Notes: generated by a model from the sequence alone, not told the origin. 64,000 nt of DNA from Ruminococcus sp. (GCA_004558485.1 SFCS01000011.1:1-64000); one strand, 5' to 3'. Positions 42,264 to 50,691 are shown, counted from the stretch's first letter. Translations and numbers: made by a program.

Positions 42264-43493
42264 ATGGTTAAAATTGCCGTCATGGGACATGGCGTGGTGG
42301 GCAGCGGCGTTGCCGAGCTGCTGCAAAAAAACGCGGCGCATATCGCCGCAAAAGCGGGCGAGGAGATCGTGCTCGAAAGGGTGCTCGATCTGCGGGAATT
42401 TCCCGACCTCCCCTATGCGGACAAATTCACAAAGCGCTTTGCGGATATTTCGGATGACCCGACCATACAAATTGTGGTAGAGACGATGGGCGGTCTCACC
42501 CCCGCCTATGACTATGTGAAAGCGTGCCTGCTTGCCGGCAAAAGCGTCGTGACCTCCAACAAGGAGCTTGTGGCGCAAAAGGGCGACGAGCTGCTCGCCA
42601 TCGCGAAGGAAAAAGGCCTCAATTTTCTCTTTGAGGCAAGCGTCGGCGGCGGCATCCCCGTGCTGCGCCCGCTCGACCAGTGCCTTGCCGCCAACGAGGT
42701 GAGCGAGGTCACGGGCATTCTGAACGGCACGACAAACTTCATGCTCACCCGCATGATCGAGGACGGGATGCCGTTTGAGGAGGCGCTTTTGCTGGCGCAA
42801 AAGCGCGGCTATGCCGAGCGCGACCCCTCCGCCGACATCGACGGGCTTGACGCCTGCCGCAAAATCTGTATTCTCGCATCGCTTGCCTTCGGCAGGCATG
42901 TCTATCCCGCGCAGGTGCGCACCGAGGGCATCCGCGAGATCACCCTCACCGATGTGCGCCTTGCCGCCGCGGTCGGCGGTGTCATCAAGCTCATCGGCAA
43001 GGCGGTGAAAAACGGGGAGCATGTTTCCTGCGCGGTCGCGCCCATGATCGTCCGAAAGGAACACCTTTTGTCGGATGTGCGGGATGTGTTCAACGCTATC
43101 TTAGTGCGCGGCGACGCCATCGGCGATGTCGTGTTCTACGGCAGGGGGGCGGGCAAGCTGCCCACCGCGAGTGCGGTTCTCGCCGATGTCATCGACGAGG
43201 TAAAGCACCTCAAGGCCCGCAAATATCTCTGCTGGAGCGCCGGTGCGCCGGACTATGCGATCGATTTCGGTCTTTTGCCGGCGAGGATGCTTTTGCGGGT
43301 GCGCGCGGACGCGGACAAAAAAGCGGACCTCGCGGCGGCGTTCGGCAACATCGAATTTGTGACATGCGACGCGCTGCCGCAGGATGAACTGGCGTTTGTG
43401 ACAAGCGCCATGACGGAAAAAGAGCTGGATGCCGCCTTGAAGGCGGTCTCCGGTGCAGAACCTGTGCGTCGGCTGCGGCTGGCGGAGCTTTGA
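42264..43493 (+). CDS. hom: Homoserine dehydrogenase
   Basis: Reduces aspartate semialdehyde to homoserine on the way to threonine and methionine. The 409-residue protein has an N-terminal nucleotide-binding fold (GHGVVGSGVAELL), GGLTPAYDYVKACLLAGKSV, the dimerisation/catalytic region GILNGTTNFMLT with ERDPSADIDGLDACRK, and a C-terminal ACT domain (about 340-409) for feedback control. It lies between the ACT protein and aspartokinase genes. Confidence 0.95.
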   Translation: MVKIAVMGHGVVGSGVAELLQKNAAHIAAKAGEEIVLERVLDLREFPDLPYADKFTKRFADISDDPTIQIVVETMGGLTPAYDYVKACLLAGKSVVTSNKELVAQKGDELLAIAKEKGLNFLFEASVGGGIPVLRPLDQCLAANEVSEVTGILNGTTNFMLTRMIEDGMPFEEALLLAQKRGYAERDPSADIDGLDACRKICILASLAFGRHVYPAQVRTEGIREITLTDVRLAAAVGGVIKLIGKAVKNGEHVSCAVAPMIVRKEHLLSDVRDVFNAILVRGDAIGDVVFYGRGAGKLPTASAVLADVIDEVKHLKARKYLCWSAGAPDYAIDFGLLPARMLLRVRADADKKADLAAAFGNIEFVTCDALPQDELAFVTSAMTEKELDAALKAVSGAEPVRRLRLAEL

Positions 43494-43504
43494 GGAGGAA
43501 CGGT

Positions 43505-44713
43505 ATGCTGATCGTACAGAAATTCGGCGGCACTTCGGTGGCGGACGCCGCCCGTGTCATGCATGTGGCGCAGACAGTCGCGGACACCTACCGCGCGGGA
43601 AACGATGTCGTGGTGGTGGTCTCCGCGCAGGGCGACACCACCGACGATCTCATCGCCAAGGGCAAGGAGATCAATCCCGACGGCAGCAAGAGAGAAATGG
43701 ATATGCTCATGGCGGCGGGCGAACAAATTTCCATCGCGCTGCTCGCCATGGCGATCGAAAAACTCGGCTGTCCCGCCATTTCCCTGCTCGGCTGGCAGGC
43801 GGGCTTTTACACCTCGTCGGTGTATAACAACGCGCGCATCCACCGTGTGGACACAGAGCGCATCCGCAGCTGCCTCGACCAGCGCAAGATCGTCGTGGTC
43901 GCGGGCTTTCAGGGAATCAACAAATATGACGATATCACCACCCTCGGACGCGGCGGCTCGGACACGAGCGCCGTGGCGATCGCAGCGGCGATGAAAGCGG
44001 ATCTTTGTCAGATCTACACCGATGTGGACGGCGTGTTCACCGCCGACCCGCGCAAGATCGCGGGCGCGAAAAAGCTGCCGGAGATCACCTATGACGAGAT
44101 GCTGGAGCTGGCAACGCTCGGCGCGCAGGTGCTCAACAACCGCTCGGTGGAAATGGCGAAAAAATATAATGTGGAGCTGGAGGTGCGCTCCAGCCTGCAC
44201 GATGTGCCGGGAACGGTGGTCAAGGAGGTAGTCAAAGTGGAAAAAATGCTGGTAAAGAGTGTGGCAAAGGATACCGATGTGGCAACGGTCGCCATCGTCG
44301 GGCTGCCGGATGAGCCGGGCATCGCGTTCAAGGTGTTCTCCCGCGTTGCCAATGCGCACATCAATGTGGATGTGATCCTGCAATCGGTGGGCAGAGACGG
44401 CACGAAGGACATCACCTTCACCGTCCCGGGCAACTGCGGTGCGGCGGCGGTCGCGGCCCTTTCGGAATACTGCGACAGCATCGGCGTCAAGAGCCTGACG
44501 CACGACGAGCAGCGGCTTGCCAAGGTGTCCATCGTGGGCGCGGGCATGGAAACGCATGAGGGCGTTGCCGCGCAGATGTTTGAGGCGCTTGCCGATGCCA
44601 ACATCAACATCAGCATGATCTCGACAAGTGAGATCAAGGTCTCCGCTCTTGTCCCGCTCGCCGACGCCGACCGCGCCGTCGCCGCCATTCACAAGCGCTT
44701 CTTTGAAAAATAA
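43505..44713 (+). CDS. lysC: Aspartate kinase
   Basis: First step of the aspartate pathway. The 402-residue protein starts at the ATG at 43505 (GAGGAGG upstream), with QKFGGTSVADAARV, the kinase core TLGRGGSDTSAVAIAAAMKADLCQIYTDVDGVFTADPR-like segment (about 145-185) and two C-terminal ACT domains (VAIVGLPDEPGIAFKVF; VSIVGAGMETHEG). Size and ACT arrangement fit a lysine- or threonine-regulated homo-oligomer. It is the last gene of its operon. Confidence 0.95.
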   Translation: MLIVQKFGGTSVADAARVMHVAQTVADTYRAGNDVVVVVSAQGDTTDDLIAKGKEINPDGSKREMDMLMAAGEQISIALLAMAIEKLGCPAISLLGWQAGFYTSSVYNNARIHRVDTERIRSCLDQRKIVVVAGFQGINKYDDITTLGRGGSDTSAVAIAAAMKADLCQIYTDVDGVFTADPRKIAGAKKLPEITYDEMLELATLGAQVLNNRSVEMAKKYNVELEVRSSLHDVPGTVVKEVVKVEKMLVKSVAKDTDVATVAIVGLPDEPGIAFKVFSRVANAHINVDVILQSVGRDGTKDITFTVPGNCGAAAVAALSEYCDSIGVKSLTHDEQRLAKVSIVGAGMETHEGVAAQMFEALADANINISMISTSEIKVSALVPLADADRAVAAIHKRFFEK

Positions 44714-44715
44714 GG

Positions 44716-44738
44716 CGAGGAAGCACAAAGTGCTTCCT
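44716..44738 (+). terminator. hairpin after lysC
   Basis: GAGGAAGCAC and GTGCTTCCTC form a 10-bp stem just past the lysC stop. There is no good T tract, so termination may be weak. Confidence 0.5.
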
Positions 44739-44864
44739 CGGTCAAATTCTCCTTGTCGCCCATTATCATAGGCGACATTTTGCGGCGAAGCCGCAAAACC
44801 GGACAATTTGCGGGGTGGGTGCCTCGATTTTTGAAAGAAGTGTTTTGCACAAAGTGCTTCCTCG
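44723..44864. repeat. 18-bp direct repeat in an otherwise empty gap
   Basis: GCACAAAGTGCTTCCTCG occurs at 44723-44740 and 44847-44864. The intervening sequence has a second small hairpin (TTGCGGCGAAGCCGCAA) but no gene that I can support. Confidence 0.6.
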
Positions 44865-44893
44865 CATTTCCCTTAAATCGGAGTGCCTACCGC

Positions 44894-44931
44894 AAAACGA
44901 AAGGCGAGGAAAATTCCTCGCCTTTCGTTTT
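44894..44931. terminator. strong bidirectional terminator between lysC and the oad pair
   Basis: An 18-bp perfect inverted repeat (44894-44911 and 44914-44931) with AAAA and TTTT ends lies between the convergent transcription units. Confidence 0.9.
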
Positions 44932-44939
44932 TCCTGTAT

Positions 44940-45071
44940 TTACTTCTTTTTCTTTGATAGCTTTTGCAAAAGATACATCGCCGCGATGATGACGAGCGTG
45001 ACACAGAAGATGCCCGCCATGCCCTTTGCCATGAGCGGCAGCGTTTCTATAAACAGATCGACATTGCTCAT
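44940..45071 (-). CDS. Short OadG-like gamma subunit of a sodium-pumping decarboxylase
   Basis: A mini-protein of 43 residues (46 if the ATG at 45080 is used). MSNVDLFIETLPLMAKGMAG is followed by a membrane helix (GIFCVTLVIIAAMYLL) and a basic tail LSKKKK. Single-helix gamma subunits anchor the alpha subunit to the beta subunit in oxaloacetate-type decarboxylases; this one keeps only the anchor. AAAGG lies 9 nt before the inner ATG. It follows oadB by about 16 nt. Confidence 0.75.
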   Translation of the reverse strand: MSNVDLFIETLPLMAKGMAGIFCVTLVIIAAMYLLQKLSKKKK

Positions 45072-45086
45072 TTCGTTCATCCTTTC

Positions 45087-46214
45087 TCAGCCCAGCATCG
45101 TGAGGATCAGTCCGCCCGCGATGACCGAGGCGATCTGTCCGGAGACATTGACGCCGACCGCGTGCATGAGCAGGAAGTTCTGGTTGTCCTCCTGCAGACC
45201 CAGCTTGTTGACAACGCGCGCAGACATCGGGAACGCCGAAATGCCCGCCGCACCGATCATGGGGTTGATCTTCCTGCCCTTCGGCAAAAACAGATTGATG
45301 ACCTTGGCAAACACGACGCCGCCCGCCGTGTCGAAAATGAAGGCGACAAGCCCCAAAAGCAGGATCATCAGTGTTTCCTTCGTGAGGAACAGCTGTGCCT
45401 GCATCTTCGTCGCGATGGTGAGCCCCAGAAGCAGCGTGACGAGATTTGCAAGCACCTTTTGCGCCGTCTCGGACAGGTTATCGAGCACGCCGCACTCGCG
45501 GATGAGGTTGCCGAACATCAGAAAGCCGATCAGCGCCAGGCTGCGCGGGGACACCAGTCCGACCACCGCCGTGATGATGATGGGAAACAGAATTTTCGTC
45601 GTCTTGGACACGCTGCCCGGCGTATAGGGCATGCGGATCTGCCGCTCCTTCTTGCTGGTGAGGAGCTTTATCACCGGCGGCTGCACGATCGGCACGAGCG
45701 CCATATACGAATAGGCGGCGACCATGATCGCGCCGATATACTTCGACTGGAAGAAATTGGCGACAAAGATGGAGGTCGGGCCGTCCGCTGCGCCGATGAT
45801 GGCGATGGACGCGGCGTTTTTGAGATCAAAGCCGAGCAGCGTCGCCATGCTGAGGGTGAAAAAGATGCCGAACTGCGCCGCCGCACCGAACAGCATCAGC
45901 TTCGGATTGGACAAAAGCGGACCGAAATCGATCATCGCGCCGATGCCGATGAACAGCAAAAGCGGGAAAAGCTCGTTGGCGATGCCTGCGCTAAACAGCA
46001 CATCGAGCGCGCCGACCTCCTCCACGCCGTCATAGATCTGCGTCACCGCGCCCGACAGCGGCAGGTTGACAAGAATGGTGCCGAATCCCAAAGGCAGCAG
46101 CAGCGACGGCTCCATGTCCTTCTTGATGGCGAGCCAGATGAGCACCGCACCGATCACCCACATCACCACGTGCTGCCAGGTGAGGTTGCCCACATTTGCA
46201 AAAAGCTCCAGCAT
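45087..46214 (-). CDS. oadB: Sodium ion-translocating decarboxylase beta subunit (OadB/GcdB family)
   Basis: 375 residues with about nine or more membrane segments. AGGAGG fits the ATG at 46214. It keeps the Na+ channel motifs IIGAADGPTSIFVANFF (Asp of region IIIa) and NPMIGAAGISAFPMSARV (region VIII). Family members export Na+ as a biotin-bound carboxyl group is decarboxylated. The alpha (carboxyltransferase) and biotin-carrier genes are absent here. The leader holds a yybP-ykoY riboswitch with a terminator, an unexpected regulator for this family. Confidence 0.92.
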   Translation of the reverse strand: MLELFANVGNLTWQHVVMWVIGAVLIWLAIKKDMEPSLLLPLGFGTILVNLPLSGAVTQIYDGVEEVGALDVLFSAGIANELFPLLLFIGIGAMIDFGPLLSNPKLMLFGAAAQFGIFFTLSMATLLGFDLKNAASIAIIGAADGPTSIFVANFFQSKYIGAIMVAAYSYMALVPIVQPPVIKLLTSKKERQIRMPYTPGSVSKTTKILFPIIITAVVGLVSPRSLALIGFLMFGNLIRECGVLDNLSETAQKVLANLVTLLLGLTIATKMQAQLFLTKETLMILLLGLVAFIFDTAGGVVFAKVINLFLPKGRKINPMIGAAGISAFPMSARVVNKLGLQEDNQNFLLMHAVGVNVSGQIASVIAGGLILTMLG

Positions 46215-46242
46215 ACAACGATACCTCCTGTTTTTCGGGAAT

Positions 46243-46286
46243 AAAAAAAGACTTCCATCGGACGCCATATGTCCGATAAAAGTCTT
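46243..46286 (-). terminator. riboswitch-controlled terminator
   Basis: AAGACTTTTATCGGAC pairs with GTCCGATGGAAGTCTT over a 7-nt loop, followed by seven T. Its 5' strand overlaps the 3' strand of riboswitch P1. Confidence 0.85.
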
Positions 46287-46370
46287 GTCGTTTCAGTCCG
46301 AAGCGGGCACAAAAAGTGCCGTGATTGACGCAAAGGACGCGATCTCTCGCCGACTACTCCCCTTTATGAT
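46243..46370 (-). ncRNA. yybP-ykoY (Mn2+) riboswitch in the oadB leader
   Basis: On the minus strand the leader begins AUAAAGGGGAGUAG, the hallmark of this aptamer. It continues with GCGUCAAUC, a hairpin GGCACUUUUUGUGCC, CGCUUC, and CAAGACUUUUAU. Order and sequence match the known Mn2+ aptamer (GGGGAGUAG, CGUCAAU, hairpin, CAAGACCUUU). The 5' AUAAAG and 3' CUUUUAU form P1. The same 3' strand is needed by the downstream terminator, so Mn2+ binding should favour read-through. Confidence 0.85.
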
Positions 46371-46376
46371 GCCGCT

Positions 46377-46405
46377 ATTGTATCATACCGCAAAAAAATT
46401 TGCAA
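46377..46405 (-). promoter_or_regulatory. sigma-A promoter of the riboswitch-oadB transcript
   Basis: On the minus strand TTGCAA (46400-46405) and TACAAT (46377-46382) are 17 nt apart. The transcript would start a few nt before the aptamer. Confidence 0.8.
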
Positions 46406-46412
46406 CCCTTTT

Positions 46413-47804
46413 TTATTTTGCCCGCAGCCGCAGCTCCTGCCGCCTTTTCCGACAGCGGCGCGCGCCGAGGGAAAAGACGAGAAAATTGGCAAGCGTGCCG
46501 ACCGTCGCGCCGGTGACCGAAAGGGGGCTGCCGAGCGCCCGCCACAAAAGCGCTGCCGCCCCGCCCGCAAAAACGGCGGCAAAAAAGGTGCGCCCGTTTG
46601 CCCGCACGCCGAGCAGCGCCGCTGCAAGCGGCACGACTGTGAGCGGCGACCAGCAGGCATACGCCGCCGTCAGGATGCCGAGCACATCCGGCAGCAGCAG
46701 CGCTGCCGCCACCGCCGCGCCGCCCGTGAGAAGGTTCACCGCCCGCAGCAGAAGCAGCCGCCGCTTGTCGGAGAGGGACGGACACAGCGGCGCGATCACA
46801 TCCTGCACAAGGCTCACCGCCGCGCCGTTCAGAAAGCCGTCGGCGGCGGACAGCAAAATGGACACCATCGCCGCCATCACCAGCCCCCGCACACCGACCG
46901 GCAGCACCGTCAGAATGAGCTGCGGCATGGCGTCAGCGGCGTTGTCGGTCACGGAAAGTGCCCTCGCCGCCAGCCCGATCAGCCCCGTGATGACGAAAAA
47001 CGGCACAGAGAAAAGCCCCGCCGCCACCGTCCCGCGGGACGCGGCACGCAGATCCTTGCCGATGAGCAGCCGCTGGGTATACGGCGGGACGAGCGCCTCG
47101 CCGAGCGCCATCGTCAGAAACAGCGACAAAAACGCCGCCCCCGACCGCCCGTTTACGGGATTGAAAAAGGCGGGCGGCGTCGCCGCCAGCACCGCACCGA
47201 TGCCGCCCGCACGCCTAAGCGCTGCGAAAAGCAGCAGCGGCATGCCGAGCGCAAGCAGGAAAAACTGCACCATGTCGGCGGCGATGACCGCACCCATACC
47301 GCCGACGGTGGAATAGATGAGCACCACGCCGCACCCGATGAGCACGCCCGCCGTCGGCGATACGCCGAGCAGGGTGTGCAGCGTCACACCCATGCCCTCC
47401 ATCTGCGCGCCCACCACGCCTGCGCAGCAAAGAAAGCCGCAAGCCCCGACAAGCACCCCCGCGCCCTTGCCGTAGGCTGCGGCGGCGATGCCCCCCGTGG
47501 AGCTGACACCCGCAAACCGCCGCACGCCGGGAGCGACATATTTGCCGATCAGCACGGTCACGGCGCCAAACCCCAAAAGCGCCGCCGTCATGCCGACGCC
47601 CCTCTCGAACGCCTCGGCGGCGTTGCCGACCGAGAACCCGCCGCCGACATAGGAAGCGGCAAGCGACGCAAAAATGACCGGCGCGCCGTATTTTTTGTCC
47701 GCCGCCGCGAAATCCTCCGCGCCCTTCACCGCCCTGCCGCCGAAAAGTCCCATGCCGACCAGCACCAGAATATACAAAATGACAATGCCGACATCCGCCG
47801 CCAC
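46413..47804 (-). CDS. Sodium:solute symporter family protein
   Basis: 463 residues, about thirteen membrane segments, starting at GTG with GGGGGTGA upstream. SSS-family patterns are DFAAADKKYGAPVIFASLAA (about 30-49), YVGGGFSVGNAAEAFERG, YSTVGGMGAVIAADMVQFF and GLVMAAMVSILLSAADGFLN. It takes up an organic solute with Na+; the substrate (sugar, carboxylate or amino acid) is not determined. It ends directly against the promoter of the riboswitch-oadB transcript (46377-46405), on the same strand. Confidence 0.9.
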   Translation of the reverse strand: MAADVGIVILYILVLVGMGLFGGRAVKGAEDFAAADKKYGAPVIFASLAASYVGGGFSVGNAAEAFERGVGMTAALLGFGAVTVLIGKYVAPGVRRFAGVSSTGGIAAAAYGKGAGVLVGACGFLCCAGVVGAQMEGMGVTLHTLLGVSPTAGVLIGCGVVLIYSTVGGMGAVIAADMVQFFLLALGMPLLLFAALRRAGGIGAVLAATPPAFFNPVNGRSGAAFLSLFLTMALGEALVPPYTQRLLIGKDLRAASRGTVAAGLFSVPFFVITGLIGLAARALSVTDNAADAMPQLILTVLPVGVRGLVMAAMVSILLSAADGFLNGAAVSLVQDVIAPLCPSLSDKRRLLLLRAVNLLTGGAAVAAALLLPDVLGILTAAYACWSPLTVVPLAAALLGVRANGRTFFAAVFAGGAAALLWRALGSPLSVTGATVGTLANFLVFSLGARRCRKRRQELRLRAK

Positions 47805-47818
47805 ACGCTCACCCCCAC

Positions 47819-47846
47819 AAAAAAACGACCGCGAAACGCGGTCGTT
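47819..47846 (-). terminator. terminator of the XRE gene
   Basis: AACGACCGCG and CGCGGTCGTT pair over a 3-nt loop, followed on the minus strand by a run of seven T. Confidence 0.85.
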
Positions 47847-47907
47847 CCCCTATGAAAATGTATGCAGCGCGCCGCCGTGTCATGACTGGGCGCAAACCCT
47901 TCCTGCC

Positions 47908-48111
47908 TCAATTATCGTCGATCAGAAACAGCTCATTCGGCGTGCAGTCAAGCAGGCGGCAGATGGTTTCGATGTTCTCATACCGTATGGATTTTGTACG
48001 GTTGTTCACCATATTGCTAAAGTTCTGATAGCTCATGCCCAGCTGCTTATACAGCCAATATTTCGTTCTCCCGCGCTGTTCCAAAAGCTCCAAAACACGT
48101 AATGTCACCAT
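47908..48111 (-). CDS. Small XRE (Cro/C1-type) helix-turn-helix regulator
   Basis: 67 residues, essentially one helix-turn-helix: LLEQRGRTKYWLYKQLGMS and YQNFSNMVNNRTKSIRYENI, then ICRLLDCTPNELFLI. AAAGGAG lies before the ATG, inside the loop of an inverted repeat. It is divergent from a Cys-rich small protein gene and likely regulates that promoter and its own (inference). Sequence is more AT-rich than its neighbours. Confidence 0.9.
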   Translation of the reverse strand: MVTLRVLELLEQRGRTKYWLYKQLGMSYQNFSNMVNNRTKSIRYENIETICRLLDCTPNELFLIDDN

Positions 48112-48150
48112 AAGATATGACTCCTTTCGTATCTGTCGAAATCATATCTT
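48112..48150. promoter_or_regulatory. inverted repeat flanking the XRE ribosome site
   Basis: AAGATATGA (48112-48120) and TCATATCTT (48142-48150) are perfect 9-bp inverted repeats 21 nt apart. The XRE Shine-Dalgarno sequence lies between them, so this could be an operator or an RNA hairpin that controls translation. Confidence 0.55.
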
Positions 48151-48160
48151 ATTTTTTCGC

Positions 48161-48189
48161 TTTACATATAGACTATACTATGATATACT
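48161..48189 (+). promoter_or_regulatory. sigma-A promoter of the Cys-rich small gene
   Basis: TTTACA (48161-48166) and TATACT (48184-48189) are 17 nt apart in a very AT-rich 107-bp divergent region. Confidence 0.65.
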
Positions 48190-48218
48190 TTTACATTATA
48201 TACTGTATAAGTGATATT

Positions 48219-48428
48219 ATGATCGAAAACGAAAACGGTATTCCTCTTACACCCGGAAACGGTGGGCGGAATTGTTTGGCAAACGGGCGATTTTTTGATA
48301 AACAGGGAAAACCAATTGAATCCTGTTGCGATGAGTGTGATGATCTGATGTGCTGTGCCGGTGATTATACAGATGCAGATTGTCGTGTTTGCGATGACCC
48401 CTTTTGTCCACACAGTCAAAAAGCGTAA
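48219..48428 (+). CDS. Cys-rich small protein of unknown function
   Basis: 69 residues with nine cysteines, mostly in ESCCDECDDLMCC and CRVCDDPFCPHS, and no signal peptide. The spacing suggests metal binding, for example a small zinc or iron-sulfur protein; I do not recognise a family. Only a weak ribosome site precedes the ATG. The gene is AT-rich, divergent from an XRE regulator and ended by a terminator, a layout seen for small transferred modules. Confidence 0.65.
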   Translation: MIENENGIPLTPGNGGRNCLANGRFFDKQGKPIESCCDECDDLMCCAGDYTDADCRVCDDPFCPHSQKA

Positions 48429-48460
48429 GCGGCGACCGTTTGGTCGCCGCTTATACTTTT
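48426..48460. terminator. terminator after the Cys-rich gene and EF-G-like gene
   Basis: TAAGCGGCGACC and GGTCGCCGCTTA form a 12-bp stem with loop GTTT; TACTTTTTG follows. The stem includes the stop codon of the small gene and lies just beyond the convergent EF-G-like stop. Confidence 0.8.
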
Positions 48461-48464
48461 TGTA

Positions 48465-50528
48465 TTATTCTTCCGCTTTATACTCCGCGCAGACTTTTTG
48501 CGTCACCGCGTCGGGCGCTTGCTCATAGCGGGCAAACTCCAGTGTGAAATAGCCCCTGCCCTGCGTCGAGGAACGCAGCAGCGTGGCAAAGTCCGACATT
48601 TCCGCCATCGGCACCTCGGCGACGATGCAGGTCAGCCCGTCGTCGGCAGGCTCCATGCCGAGCACTCTGCCGCGACGGCGGTTGACTTCTCCCATAATGT
48701 CGCCGGTCGTGTCGTTCGGCACGAAAGCGTTGAGGGTGCCGATCGGCTCCAAGAGCACGGGCGACGCCTGCGGGATGCCCGCCTTGAAGGCAAGAGAGGC
48801 AGCCGTTTTGAACGCCATTTCCGAGGAGTCGACCGGATGATACGACCCATCGACCAGCGTCGCCTTCACGCCCACCATCGGGAAACCGGCAAGCGTGCCG
48901 TGCCGCGCGCTCTCCATGAGCCCCTTCTCGACGGCGGGGAAATAGTTCTTCGGCACAGCACCGCCGAACACCGTCTCCTCAAACACCAGCCCGTCGCTGT
49001 CGCAGGGCGAAAATTCAATCCACACATCGCCGAACTGTCCGTGACCGCCCGACTGCTTCTTATGTCTGCCCTGCACCTTGACCGATTTGCGGATGGTCTC
49101 ACGGTAGGGCACGCGGGCGGGCGACAGCGCCACCTCCACGCCGAACTTCGCGCGCAGACGCGAGGTGATGACATCAAGGTGCTGCTCGCCGAGGCCGGAC
49201 AGAATGGACTCATGCGTCTGCGGATCGACATAATACCGCATGGTGGGATCCTCCTCCATGAGCCGCGCCATGCCCTGTGCAACCTTATCCTCCTCGCCCT
49301 TCTTCGTTGCCGTCACCGCCATGGACAGGCAGGGCGCCTCAAAGGTGATGGGCGGCAGGATGACGGGGGCGGCGGGATCACACAGCGTATCTCCCGTGCC
49401 CGTGCCCGCGAGCTTGGCGACCGCGCCGATGTCTCCCGCGCCCACAAACGGCACCTCTGTTTGCTTTTTGCCGCGCACCAGCAGCACCTTGCCGATCTTC
49501 TCGTTTTCGCCCGTGCGCGGGTTATACAGCGTCGAGTCGGCAGTGACCTTGCCGCGCACCACCTTGAAATACAACAGCTTTCCCACGAACGGATCGACCA
49601 CCGTCTTGAACACAACGGCGGCGGTGGGCGCGTTTTCGTCCACATGGATGTCGACCGGCTCGCCGTCCGGCGTTTCGCCGATCTCTCCCGCGACCGTCTC
49701 CGCCCAGGGGGCAAGCCACATGAGCCCGTTGAGCAGCTGATCCACGCCCGCAAGCGTCAGCGCCGAGCCGCAGAAAACGGGCGCGATCTCGCCGCGGCGC
49801 ACACCGGAGGCAAGCCCCGTGATGAGCTCATCCGGCGTAAATTCCTCGCCGGAGAAATATTTTTCCATCAGCTCCTCACTGGTCTCCGCGACCGCCTCAC
49901 AGATGGCGGTGCGCAGCCCCTCCAGACGGTGTCCCATGTCCGGCAGCGGCACAGGCGTCGCTTTCCCGTTTTCATATGTATACGCGCGATATTCAAGCAG
50001 GTTCACATAGCACTTGACCTTGTGCTCCTCCATCACGGGCACCACGATCGGACACACCATCGGACCGAACTTCGTTTTGAGCTGTTCAAACACCTTATAG
50101 AAATCCGCGTGCTCGCTGTCCAGCTTGTTGACAAAGAACATCGTCGCGATCTTCTTCTGCTGCGCCGCCTTGAAGCCCTTTTCCGCGCCGACGGTGACGC
50201 CCGACTTGCCGGACAGCACGACGACGGCGCTGCCCGCCGCGCGGATACCCTCCTGCCGTCCGCCGGAAAAATCGAACAGTCCCGGCGTGTCGAGCAGGTT
50301 GATCTTGATGTCCTTCCACGAAAGCGGCAAAATCGCCGTGGAAACCGACGCCTTGCGGCGGATCTCCTCGGGATCGAAGTCACAGACCGTGTTGCCGTCG
50401 GCAACCTTGCCCAGGCGTTCCGCTTCGCCGCTCAAAAACCAACATGCTTCGGCGAGCGAGGTTTTTCCCGCGCCGGCGTGGCCGACGAAGGCGACGTTGC
50501 GGATTTTTTTGGCGGAAAATGCTTTCAT
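48465..50528 (-). CDS. Elongation factor G-like GTPase (EF-G paralogue)
   Basis: 687 residues, colinear with EF-G: GTPase domain with G1 GHAGAGKTS (about 15-23), G3 LLDTPGLFDF, G4 NKLD, then domains II-V. The G1 loop differs from housekeeping EF-G (AHIDAGKTT), placing it in the FusA2-like group of clostridia. It may assist ribosome translocation or recycling, or be regulatory; it is not linked to the str operon here. AAAGGGG fits the ATG at 50528. Confidence 0.9.
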   Translation of the reverse strand: MKAFSAKKIRNVAFVGHAGAGKTSLAEACWFLSGEAERLGKVADGNTVCDFDPEEIRRKASVSTAILPLSWKDIKINLLDTPGLFDFSGGRQEGIRAAGSAVVVLSGKSGVTVGAEKGFKAAQQKKIATMFFVNKLDSEHADFYKVFEQLKTKFGPMVCPIVVPVMEEHKVKCYVNLLEYRAYTYENGKATPVPLPDMGHRLEGLRTAICEAVAETSEELMEKYFSGEEFTPDELITGLASGVRRGEIAPVFCGSALTLAGVDQLLNGLMWLAPWAETVAGEIGETPDGEPVDIHVDENAPTAAVVFKTVVDPFVGKLLYFKVVRGKVTADSTLYNPRTGENEKIGKVLLVRGKKQTEVPFVGAGDIGAVAKLAGTGTGDTLCDPAAPVILPPITFEAPCLSMAVTATKKGEEDKVAQGMARLMEEDPTMRYYVDPQTHESILSGLGEQHLDVITSRLRAKFGVEVALSPARVPYRETIRKSVKVQGRHKKQSGGHGQFGDVWIEFSPCDSDGLVFEETVFGGAVPKNYFPAVEKGLMESARHGTLAGFPMVGVKATLVDGSYHPVDSSEMAFKTAASLAFKAGIPQASPVLLEPIGTLNAFVPNDTTGDIMGEVNRRRGRVLGMEPADDGLTCIVAEVPMAEMSDFATLLRSSTQGRGYFTLEFARYEQAPDAVTQKVCAEYKAEE

Positions 50529-50650
50529 GGAGAGAACCCCTTTCGGATTTTGTAGAAAAATGCATAAATCTTGCGAACAAGTGATATGTTCTTTGTATAG
50601 TATATACCATATTCGTCCAAATTTCAAGATGTAAATGCGGCATTTTTGCA

Positions 50651-50691
50651 TAAAAAAAGCGGGAGAGCACCGAAATGTGCTCCCCCGCTTT
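50651..50691 (-). terminator. terminator of the phage-tail-like cassette
   Basis: AAAGCGGGAGAGCAC pairs with GTGCTCCCCCGCTTT with one mismatch; on the minus strand seven T follow. It ends the three-gene cassette upstream of the EF-G-like gene. Confidence 0.85.
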
